In this document: piece by piece, positions 4,952 to 10,836 of the stretch
Layout of the letters: every line of letters begins with the position of its first letter
Position numbering within the stretch: position 1 is the stretch's first letter
Source of the DNA: JAABRU01 sp050180235
Lineage (GTDB): Bacteria > Desulfobacterota > Desulfobacteria > Desulfobacterales > Desulfococcaceae
Length of the DNA: 16,935 nucleotides
Reading direction: 5' to 3'
NCBI GenBank assembly: GCA_050180235.1
Contig: JBFXEJ010000123.1
Span: 1-16,935 of the forward strand
Translations under genes and position numbers: made by a program
Notes under the pieces: generated by a model
Told to the model about the DNA's origin: nothing
The model's input: the letters and a program-made list of their open reading frames with translations, nothing else
Database searches by the model: none

Positions 4952-7114
4952 TTATTTCTTTGTCATTACCCAGATGCCATTCCAGTTTTCAGGCGGATTT
5001 TCCATCAGTTCCCTGCATTTTTTTTCATACGCGGCAGCCGCTGCATCAAATCTGGCAATTCCGGAGAAACAGTCCGCGGCTGCGGCAAAATTCCCCTGGT
5101 AATACAGTTCCCTGGCCTGGGCAAATGTTCTGAAAATCTCTTTGCGCATATCATATTCTTTCAGGTACATGGGTTCAAACACCGTGACCGGTTCCAGTTT
5201 TCCCACGACTCCGAGACGGGCAATCTCCCGGAAACCGAAACTTTCCCCCAGTGCATTCCTTGTGTTTCCTGAAATCATGGTATAGGTTCCAAACTCTTTA
5301 TTCGCCCCTTCCAGCCGCGCTGCCAGATTGACAGCATCTCCGATGATGGTATAGTCAAATTTGGTCTGGGAACCCAGATTTCCGGCCACAGCATAACCCG
5401 TGTTTATGCCGATTCGCATGTTCAGATCCCGGCCAATCCGCTGAGAAAAAGCAGTCCGCATCTGTGCAAGCCTGGCCTGGCACCGCAGTGCGGCCTTTAC
5501 ACATTTCACCGCATGATCCTGCACTTCCAGAGGCGCATTCCAGAAGGCAATAATGGCATCCCCCTCATATTTGTCCACAGTGCCGTCTTCTTCAATAATA
5601 ATATCGGTCATCGCGGACAGGTATTCGTTGAGAAGAGCCACCAGCGCTTCAGGATCAAGTTTTTCTGAAATGGATGTAAAGGATTCCAGATCGGAAAAAA
5701 AAATGGAAAGCTCCCTTCTCTCTCCCCCAAGTCTCAGTTTGTCCGGATCAGCGATTATCTGTTCTATGACCGCGGGGCTTAGATACTGCCCAAAGGCAAG
5801 TTTGATAAAACGTTTCTGCCTTCCCTCAGTAGCGTATTTGAGGGCCAGACTCAGAAAAATCGTGATGACCACAGCCAGTTCACAGACCACAAAAGGAAAC
5901 CATATGCCTTTGATGTATGAACTTATGGCCATCATTGGCGGGATGAACATGAAAAGCGAAGACAGGCCCACAATGAGCAGCGGCTCGGTGAGAAGGGATG
6001 CTGACAGTGCACAGGCAACGGAAATGCCCAGAATCAGCAGCACCGCTGCCCATGCAGGCGTATCCCGGATAAAATCGCGGGCAAGAAGATTGTCAATCAT
6101 TGTGGCGTGGATTTCAACGCCCGGATATACTCCGCCCACGGGAGAGGAACGCAGATCGTACAATCCCGGCGCGGAAAAACCCAGAAACACATATTTGTCT
6201 TTGAATGCGTTGGGATCTTCAATCACCGGAGATTCCCCGGAAACAAGGCGGATTTCGGACTGCAGGACAGCGGCTGCACTGTAAGTCATGTGCGTACCGG
6301 CCGGCCCCCGGTAGCGCAGAATAGCATTTCCCTCCCGATCCAGCGGAAGGTCATAATCTCCGATGCGGATTATGCCATGTCCCATACGGATATCCTTTGC
6401 AGGACTGTCTGCCAAAAACGCGGCAATGCCCAGAGAAGGAACATGTTTTCCGTCAAAAACCGAAAAAAGCCTGCTGCGCCGGTAAACACCGTCCGGGTCA
6501 GGGTTCAGATGCACATTGCAAAGCAGCCGGGAATTTAGGGAAACTTCAGGAATGGGAAATGCTGCATGGGAGAAGATCATCTGCTCAGCAGTATTTTCCT
6601 TTATCCATTGATCAAATTCTGCAACCTGCAAGTCCGGCGGGACAAGATATTCCGGCCATTTCTGCTCACTGCCGGTATTTTTCCCCAGAAACATGGCACT
6701 GATGACCCTGCCGTATCCGGACAAAGCATCTCCCAGGCGTTCATCATCAGCCTCGCCAAAAGGGGATGTTTCGGTAAACAGCACATCCATTGCCAGCATT
6801 CTGGCTCCCTGCCGTTTGCAGTAATTGCTGATCACTCCGTACACCTCACGGGGCCAGGGCCAGGACCATCCGTTTTCACGGGTTCCCCAGTCCAGACTGT
6901 TCTGATCCACCAGAATCAGGCATATCTGATCCGTGAATTCACTCTTTTTTGCCAGAAGTCCGGACCGCCAGTCCCAGGTTCTGGCTTCCCATGTTTCTGT
7001 CCATCCCATTGTCCAGACTGCCAGAGCAAACAGCGCTCCTGCAATTCCAACAATAATGGCCTGTATCCGTCTGTCTGCCCCTGCAATCCGGATAATTGTC
7101 TGATAAACAGGCAT
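4952..7114 (-). CDS. CHASE2-domain class III adenylate/guanylate cyclase
   Basis: The protein is 720 residues. There is one N-terminal membrane helix (about 19-37), then a large extracytoplasmic CHASE2 sensor (about 40-345, including ILVDQNSLDWG, WPWPREVYG, LAMDVLFTE and the closing FLGFSAPGLYDLRSSPVGGV). Three membrane helices follow (about 355-425), then the cytoplasmic catalytic domain (about 465-640). The metal-binding aspartates are Asp475 (FFSDLESF) and Asp519 (KYEGDA). The base-selecting pair is Lys515/Thr589 (DYTIIGD), as in class IIIb enzymes, which favours ATP. Asn596 and Arg600 (VNLAAR) complete the site. All catalytic residues are present, so an active homodimeric cyclase is expected. 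The C-terminal 80 residues are helical with one TPR-like repeat (QARELYYQGNFAAAADCF). The gene starts two bases after the M48 protease stop. The likely job is to convert an envelope signal into cAMP. Confidence 0.93.
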   Translation of the reverse strand: MPVYQTIIRIAGADRRIQAIIVGIAGALFALAVWTMGWTETWEARTWDWRSGLLAKKSEFTDQICLILVDQNSLDWGTRENGWSWPWPREVYGVISNYCKRQGARMLAMDVLFTETSPFGEADDERLGDALSGYGRVISAMFLGKNTGSEQKWPEYLVPPDLQVAEFDQWIKENTAEQMIFSHAAFPIPEVSLNSRLLCNVHLNPDPDGVYRRSRLFSVFDGKHVPSLGIAAFLADSPAKDIRMGHGIIRIGDYDLPLDREGNAILRYRGPAGTHMTYSAAAVLQSEIRLVSGESPVIEDPNAFKDKYVFLGFSAPGLYDLRSSPVGGVYPGVEIHATMIDNLLARDFIRDTPAWAAVLLILGISVACALSASLLTEPLLIVGLSSLFMFIPPMMAISSYIKGIWFPFVVCELAVVITIFLSLALKYATEGRQKRFIKLAFGQYLSPAVIEQIIADPDKLRLGGERRELSIFFSDLESFTSISEKLDPEALVALLNEYLSAMTDIIIEEDGTVDKYEGDAIIAFWNAPLEVQDHAVKCVKAALRCQARLAQMRTAFSQRIGRDLNMRIGINTGYAVAGNLGSQTKFDYTIIGDAVNLAARLEGANKEFGTYTMISGNTRNALGESFGFREIARLGVVGKLEPVTVFEPMYLKEYDMRKEIFRTFAQARELYYQGNFAAAADCFSGIARFDAAAAAYEKKCRELMENPPENWNGIWVMTKK

Positions 7115-7116
7115 GT

Positions 7117-8070
7117 TCAGACCTGTCTCATTGCAGCTTCAAAGCGGGACTGCCTGTGAGCCGGTTTCTGCAGAGATTCGGATCCGGCCAGCAGTTTTCC
7201 GGCCTGGGAGATTCGGTTCTGCGGAGAGGGATGGGTTTTTGCAAAATCAAAACCTCCGGGACGCAGATTGTTTTTCATCACCTCCAGCATGTCTGTCAGA
7301 CCTGCGGGACTGTATCCCACCCGTTTCATGATGGTAATAGCGGCTGCGTCTGCCTCATATTCCTGTGAACGGGAATATCCTGTATTAATCAGAGTTTGTG
7401 TGATGTCAGATATGGAACCCTCAAACATCCTGGTCAGATTTGCCAAGTCCTGTCCCCCGAAAGTCTTCACGCTTTCAGTTCCGACAATGGTCAGTGCCTC
7501 GGTAAGGCGTGAGGTATTGATGGCCCGGAGCCCGTGCCGGAACTGAACATGCGCGATCTCATGGGCCAGGACAGCCGCGGCTGCATCTTCATGCTCACAG
7601 CAGCGGAGCAGTCCCCGTGTGACAAAAATCAGTCCGCCCGGAGCCGAAAGAGCGTTGATCTCATCTGAATCCAGTACCAGAAAACGGTAACCGTTAAAGG
7701 TTTCCGGCAGATCCGAAGCCTGTGCCAGGGTCTGCCCCAGCACATTGATATAGGTGTTGACCTGTGAATCCCTGTATGGCGGATATCTGCCCACAATCAC
7801 AGCTCCGATGGCACGTCCGATATAGTATTCCTGTTCCGGTGTAATGTCCTGAAAGGTTTTGGCAACAGCTTTGGCCCCCCTGCTGATTGACTGCGCCTGA
7901 TCCTGTGTAATCAGACCTGCTGAGGCTGCAACCGAAGATCCTATGGCTGCCAGTTCCCCCATGGATTCGCATCCGCTCAGCAGAGCGGAAAAAGCCGGGG
8001 CCAGGCTCAGCCCCGCAGCCATTCTGAAACCTGTGCGCAGAAAATCCCTTCTTTCATTGCAAAGCATCAT
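7117..8070 (-). CDS. M48-family metalloprotease, Tat-type lipoprotein
   Basis: The protein is 317 residues. The N-terminus combines a twin-arginine motif (RRDFLRTGF) with a lipobox (LLSGC, Cys34), so it is probably exported folded and lipidated. The zinc site is HEIAH (170-174), with the third ligand expected at Glu237 in the SRSQEYEAD motif. The usual upstream segment SDEINALSAPGGLIFVTRGL and the downstream THPSPQNRISQA are also present, giving a complete M48 protease of the BepA/LoiP-like periplasmic type. Such enzymes degrade or help assemble envelope proteins. The start (ATGATG) overlaps the stop of the upstream SH3 gene by ATGA, with AAGGAGG just before. The stop is two bases from the cyclase start, so all three genes are one operon. 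The substrate is unknown; processing of the SH3 protein or the CHASE2 sensor is a testable guess. Confidence 0.92.
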   Translation of the reverse strand: MMLCNERRDFLRTGFRMAAGLSLAPAFSALLSGCESMGELAAIGSSVAASAGLITQDQAQSISRGAKAVAKTFQDITPEQEYYIGRAIGAVIVGRYPPYRDSQVNTYINVLGQTLAQASDLPETFNGYRFLVLDSDEINALSAPGGLIFVTRGLLRCCEHEDAAAAVLAHEIAHVQFRHGLRAINTSRLTEALTIVGTESVKTFGGQDLANLTRMFEGSISDITQTLINTGYSRSQEYEADAAAITIMKRVGYSPAGLTDMLEVMKNNLRPGGFDFAKTHPSPQNRISQAGKLLAGSESLQKPAHRQSRFEAAMRQV

Positions 8071-8489
8071 ACACCTCCTTCGGGACGGAGTTCTCCCTGT
8101 CTCAGAAACTGTTCCATTTCCCTCTGTGTTACCTTATAGGTTTCCATCCGGTCTATCCAGGAAAAATCCATATTTGGATTTTTAGCGCGGAATTCATTTT
8201 CCACCTGTTTATTAAAGCCTTTTCCGGCCAGTGCGAGTTCATCTCCGGAAGCATACTGACTCACATTGTCTGCACCGGCTTTGAGTATAATCTGTTTTTC
8301 TGTAAGTGCAGAACTGTGCATCCATCCCCCTGCACCGCCCGGAGCCGTCACATTGAACCATCCCCGGTTCTCACCAATCCCCTGCACCTGTGTGCCATAG
8401 GGAAGATTCTGTATAATTTTCCCCAGAAAACTGGGAGCGGAGCGGAGCTGCCCTCTTTTCACACGGACGCTCATCATGTTTCCATTCAT
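8067..8489 (-). CDS. SH3-domain protein, first gene of the protease-cyclase operon
   Basis: I chose the ATG at 8487-8489 because an excellent AAAGGAGG lies six bases upstream. The longer open frame (to 8561) has no such signal. The product is 140 residues. Residues about 6-62 form a bacterial SH3 domain: VRVKRGQLRSAPSFLGKI, LPYGTQVQGIGENRGWFNV, and GGAGGWMHSSALTEK with the closing glycine-tryptophan of SH3b domains. The rest (GADNVSQYASGDELALAGKG, VENEFRAKNPNMDFSWIDRM) is conserved-looking, helical and of unknown role; it ends EMEQFLRQGELRPEGGV. No signal peptide or membrane helix is visible, which is odd for a protein paired with an exported protease. It may be cytoplasmic or exported by a non-classical route. 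SH3b domains often bind peptidoglycan or protein ligands. Confidence 0.85.
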   Translation of the reverse strand: MNGNMMSVRVKRGQLRSAPSFLGKIIQNLPYGTQVQGIGENRGWFNVTAPGGAGGWMHSSALTEKQIILKAGADNVSQYASGDELALAGKGFNKQVENEFRAKNPNMDFSWIDRMETYKVTQREMEQFLRQGELRPEGGV

Positions 8490-9098
8490 TTTTTTCCTCC
8501 TTTTGAATCCGGCCTGGTTTTTGCGGAAGACTTGGGGCCTGTAACGAAATAAACTGAACAATAGTATTCTTTGGAATCTTTTTTCAACCGGACTGAAACC
8601 TGAAAATTGTACAGATTATTTAGTTACAGGCACTTAATTCACAAAAATATATGAAAATTTTCATATATTTTTTCAGATAACTCCCTTTCTGATTATGTTT
8701 TCAGAACCGCAAACCGGAGATTCCGTTTTCTTCTTCTGATAAAAAATATTTTCAAACGATGCTTATAGACACATACAATAAAAAGAGGCGGATGACAATA
8801 CGCAATATTCTCCGTCCCTGTTCCCGTGTTGGCAGCGGGTCAAATCGGCTGATCTTTGTTTAAACCTTAGTTTCATAAAGAAAAAAACTCTGTGTGACTC
8901 TGCGGTTAAACACCGGGGGCTGTCAACCGGTCTGACCCGGCACGACTGTCCAAAGTCCTGAACTGAAAGTTTGGAATACTGAAATTATTGCAGATTATTG
9001 TGCCAAACATTCAGTTCGGCACTCCGTGAAAATACTGGATTTCGGCATTGTCAGGCATGTATTACGGAAAAAGGGCGGTGGTATTTTTTAACTGATAT
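8490..9098. other. Non-coding region upstream of the SH3-M48-cyclase operon
   Basis: No credible gene was found on either strand. The part nearest the operon (8490-8640) should contain its promoter, which I could not define. Beyond the palindrome at 8643-8672 there is a short string CTCTGTGTGACTCTGCGGTT (8889-8908) of the same flavour as the MITE-A interior. There is also an imperfect inverted repeat (8959-8974 with 9003-9018, 14 of 16 pairs) whose right half recurs at 2254-2279. Confidence 0.5.
8643..8672. promoter_or_regulatory. 30-bp perfect AT-rich palindrome upstream of the SH3 operon
   Basis: The 15-bp arms are perfect and adjoin without a loop; the core is ATATGAAAATTTTCATAT. It lies about 150 bp upstream of the SH3 start. 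On the plus strand it is followed by further T residues. It may be an operator, a transcript end or a degenerate MITE-A end pair (note ATATGAAA, also the start of the MITE-A inverted repeat). Confidence 0.5.
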
Positions 9099-9311
9099 AA
9101 TACAAATTCTCCATTGATTTTATACAATGCGGAATGCAATCCGGAGGAGTGCAAAAATTGGGCGGAGCGGTTTTTTGCACACGCGCAAAGGTGAAAAAAA
9201 CTGACATATTAGACCTCTTGCAAAAGTCTATTTTAATCCAATAAAATCAAAGGTGCAACTCCCAGTTTTGCAAGAGGTCTATTATATAAAATCAATGGCG
9301 ATTTGGTATAA
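9099..9311. repeat. Composite repeat R1 with inverted ends and a nested MITE
   Basis: Its ends carry inverted copies of the same sequence (CCATTGATTTTATA at 9111-9124, its complement at 9285-9298). Inside are a hairpin segment (GTGCAAAAA at 9149-9157 with TTTTTGCAC at 9172-9180) and the nested 72-bp element at 9210-9281. The stretch from 9139 on, minus the nested element, is repeated in the same orientation at 10238-10337. The end sequence AAATCAATGGCGATTTGGTA also occurs at 10315-10337 and, inverted, at 16443-16465. Confidence 0.7.
9210..9281 (+). repeat. 72-bp MITE, copy 1 (family M72)
   Basis: It has 16-bp perfect terminal inverted repeats, TAGACCTCTTGCAAAA and the complement. The interior reads TCCAATAAAATCAAAGG. 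A second copy of identical length lies inverted at 10664-10735. It is inserted within repeat R1; the equivalent place in R2 (near 10308-10314) has no element. The flanks (ACATAT and TTATAT) are only partly alike, so its target duplication is decayed or absent. Confidence 0.85.
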
Positions 9312-9387
9312 CTTATGTTTTATTATGAGAAATAAGGAGCGGAAAATATGACAAACATACCGTGCAGAATATGCGGAAGCGGGAATA

Positions 9388-9520
9388 TCAGCAGATCGAA
9401 AATTCCATTAATTCTCCCTTTCCCCGTGGGAGAGGCCGGGGTGATGGGGATAAATATCTGATTTTTCACTATTACCCCGGACATCCCCCATTGATGGGGA
9501 GGGAGTTTTCGATCTGCTGA
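9388..9520. repeat. 133-bp MITE-like element with 15-bp inverted ends
   Basis: The ends are TCAGCAGATCGAAAA (9388-9402) and the exact complement (9506-9520). The interior is C/G-run rich (CTCCCTTTCCCCGTGGGAGA, CCATTGATGGGGAGGG) with internal dyads. No coding potential is visible. The open frame that crosses it on the minus strand is made of repeat sequence and is not a gene. Confidence 0.75.
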
Positions 9521-9533
9521 ATATACGGAAAAA

Positions 9534-9608
9534 CGGATTCCGGTTTTCACCGGAATGACGGCAGATGCAGTAACCTGCTGATTTTTGAAAAAGTGGCGTA
9601 ACATCAGT
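9534..9608 (-). repeat. Half copy of REP family B abutting the Cache gene stop
   Basis: Read on the minus strand it starts ACTGATGTTACGCC, continues CAAAAATCAGCAGG and then CCGTCATTCCGGTGAAAACC. It runs parallel to the left half of the complete element at 12903-13040. The right half is missing; the 133-bp MITE-like element lies next to the break. The first base of the repeat is the last base of the TAA stop codon of the Cache gene. Confidence 0.75.
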
Positions 9609-9922
9609 TATTCATTGTATCCGCTGCCCACAATCAGCCCGTCTTTTGTTTTCCGGGAATACGTAACCTTTTTTGCACCCGCCCATTCATATCTCACATA
9701 AATACCTTCCGGTGTGCCCTTGGCCACTTCATTATAAACAGGTGCAGCTTTTTCCTTCAGGCTTTGTCCTGCAAGTGTGGGATGAACCAGCAGCTTTCCG
9801 CCGGGTTCCATAACAAACACATAGGGATCTTTCTTGGCAGCATTTGCGAAATCCTCTGCCTTTTTCCCGCCGTCCAGTGCAGCAACAACTTCATCCACCT
9901 GTTTTTTCACAATGTCTTTCAT
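9608..9922 (-). CDS. Free-standing single Cache-domain protein
   Basis: The protein is 104 residues and consists of one small-molecule-binding Cache domain with no signal peptide, membrane helix or output domain. An N-terminal helix (DIVKKQVDEVVAALDGGKKA) leads into the sheet DPYVFVMEPGGKLLVHPTLA, then GQSLKEKAAPVYNEVAKGT, YVRYEWAG, KVTYSRKTKDGLIVGSGYNE. The last motif (K-x-x-Y-x-R..DGLIVGSGY) is typical of single-Cache type 2 modules found in chemoreceptors and histidine kinases. AAAGGAGG four bases before the ATG gives a confident start. A soluble Cache protein without an output domain suggests a ligand-binding accessory to another protein, but no partner is adjacent. The gene is monocistronic and flanked by repeats on both sides. 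Confidence 0.88.
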   Translation of the reverse strand: MKDIVKKQVDEVVAALDGGKKAEDFANAAKKDPYVFVMEPGGKLLVHPTLAGQSLKEKAAPVYNEVAKGTPEGIYVRYEWAGAKKVTYSRKTKDGLIVGSGYNE

Positions 9923-9965
9923 ACATCCTCCTTTTGCGGTTTAAAAAAATAAAAAATTATTCATT

Positions 9966-9982
9966 TGATTGTATGACAATCA
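9966..9982. promoter_or_regulatory. Inverted repeat TGATTGT-ATG-ACAATCA upstream of the Cache gene
   Basis: These are 7-bp perfect arms with a 3-bp centre, 44 bp upstream of the Cache gene start. On the plus strand a T-run follows, so it could alternatively terminate a plus-strand transcript. Position and symmetry fit an operator for the minus-strand gene, whose TTGTCA hexamer overlaps it. Confidence 0.4.
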
Positions 9983-10103
9983 TTTTTTGCTTATACCATA
10001 TATAAATAAAAATGAAAGAACAAATTTTATTTATTTTTCAGAATTTGATTCATAAAATTTATTGTATATTTTAATCCGAATTATTCACTCACACTGTGCA
10101 CCA

Positions 10104-10181
10104 CAGTCATACCGACAAAAGTTGGTATCCAAAAGCATTTTAAATTACCGGATATTATAGTTCTTTTACCAACTTTTGTCC
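10104..10181. repeat. REP family B-related hairpin with a diverged stem
   Basis: The arms GACAAAAGTTGGTA (10114-10127) and TACCAACTTTTGTC (10167-10180) are perfect 14-bp inverted repeats. Read on the minus strand, the segment GGATACCAACTTTTGTCGGT runs parallel to GGATACCGGCTTTCGCCGGT of the element at 12903-13040, with paired changes that keep the stem. The minus-strand open frame across it ends in the typical repeat-encoded peptide WIPTFVGMT and is not a gene. Confidence 0.7.
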
Positions 10182-10194
10182 CCTGAGGAAATAT

Positions 10195-10222
10195 GCGGAA
10201 AACCGCTCCTCTCAATTTCCGC
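10195..10222. repeat. Short GCGGAAA hairpin repeat
   Basis: GCGGAAA (10195-10201) pairs with TTTCCGC (10216-10222). Read on the minus strand, the sequence around it (GGAGTGCGGAAATTGAGAGG then AGCGGTTTTCCGC) parallels the R1/R2 hairpin (GGAGTGCAAAAATT then GCGGAGCGGTTTTTTGCAC), so the two are diverged relatives placed head to head. Confidence 0.5.
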
Positions 10223-10237
10223 ACTCCCGCCTGACTG

Positions 10238-10337
10238 ATCCGGAGGAGTGCAAAAATTAAGCGGAGCGGTTTTTTGCACACGCTAAACAGCGGAAAAACT
10301 GACGGTATTGTATTAAATCAATGGCGAATTGGTATAA
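10238..10337 (+). repeat. Repeat R2: copy of R1 without the nested MITE
   Basis: It is collinear with 9139-9311: the shared start ATCCGGAGGAGTGCAAAAAT, the same hairpin (10248-10256 with 10271-10279), ACTGAC, then AAATCAATGGCGAATTGGTA. It lacks the 72-bp element and therefore represents the empty site. Confidence 0.8.
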
Positions 10338-10436
10338 GGACAAACAAGTATTCTGCAAAGGAGACAATAGCCGTTTATGAAACCATATTCAAATGATTTA
10401 GGACAGAGGGTTGCAGAAGGGTATGAAAATAAAAAA
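10338..10436 (+). mobile_element. IS630-type transposase fragment, N-terminus only
   Basis: An ATG at 10377, preceded by AAAGGAGA at 10358-10365, opens MKPYSNDLGQRVAEGYENKK. This resembles the start of the N-terminal helix-turn-helix of IS630-family transposases (pattern MKPYSxDLRxKVVxAYE). The similarity stops after about 20 codons, where the sequence becomes the antisense of the TerD-like gene. Everything downstream, including the catalytic DDE domain, is missing. The element is a dead remnant whose deletion or insertion removed the 3' end of the TerD-like gene. The AAATCAATGGCGAATTGGTA sequence immediately upstream may be the old IS end; that is inference. Confidence 0.6.
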
Positions 10437-10836
10437 GACTCATACAATCGCCAAAACAGTCTTCATAGGAGGAAATCCAGGGAAATTCATTCGGATTCCA
10501 TGAACTTCCGGGATATACGAGTTCTGTGTTTCCTGCTTTGTCCTCACACACAGCAGCCAGATCAAAATCACCGGCACCTGTCCATTTCATGGAAACCGCT
10601 ATGCCTCTGAGGCCGGGAATATCGGCTGAGGAGCCTTTCTGCATCAGTTTTATGGTTTTGTATTAGACCTCTTGCAAAAATGGGAATTACTCCTTTGATT
10701 TTATTGGATAAAAATTGACTTTGGAAAGAGGTCTATTGTATAATTCCGGTTCTTTCACAGGCTCCGCAGCCAGACCGTAAGCTGTCAGGAAAATGATAAT
10801 CAGCCCTTTTGTCAGCACTGAGATTTTTAAGGACAT
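10437..10836 (-). pseudogene. Exported TerD-like protein gene, split by a MITE and 3'-truncated
   Basis: The ATG at 10834-10836 has AAGGA nine bases upstream. It begins a signal peptide (MSLKISVLTKGLIIIFLTAY then GLAA) followed by EPVKEPELY. The 72-bp MITE at 10664-10735 then interrupts the frame. On the far side, in the frame restored by removing the element and one 6-bp duplicate, the protein continues KTIKLMQKGSSADIPGLRGI, VSMKWTGAGDFDLAAVCEDK and AGNTELVYPGS. This is the TerD pattern: a basic start with L-x-K-G-x-x, a central D-F-D-L acidic loop, and later N-x-E-x-V-Y. The 3' end stops at the IS630 fragment. TerD proteins are normally cytosolic calcium-binding stress proteins, so a secreted version is unusual. 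Its start overlaps the end of the upstream gene by 10 bp. The present gene is non-functional. Confidence 0.78.
10664..10735 (-). repeat. 72-bp MITE, copy 2, inserted in the TerD-like gene
   Basis: It has the same length and family as the copy at 9210-9281, in the opposite orientation. The ends are TAGACCTCTTGCAAAA on the left and an imperfect right end (TTTGGAAAGAGGTCTA). It is flanked by perfect 6-bp direct repeats TTGTAT (10658-10663 and 10736-10741), so it arrived by transposition. It has no coding capacity and must have been mobilised by a transposase elsewhere. Confidence 0.9.

Noticed and set aside
5553..6284. 243-codon plus-strand frame
   Set aside because: It is antisense to the CHASE2 cyclase gene, low-complexity, without a recognisable domain.
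9323..9604. 93-codon minus-strand frame downstream of the Cache gene
   Set aside because: It runs through the REP-B half copy and the 133-bp inverted-repeat element (peptide VIPVKTGI is repeat-derived) and has no independent coding evidence.
10081..10281. 66-codon minus-strand frame ending in WIPTFVGMT-like peptide
   Set aside because: The peptide is the usual translation of the REP-type hairpin repeat that fills this interval. There is no ribosome-binding site and no domain.
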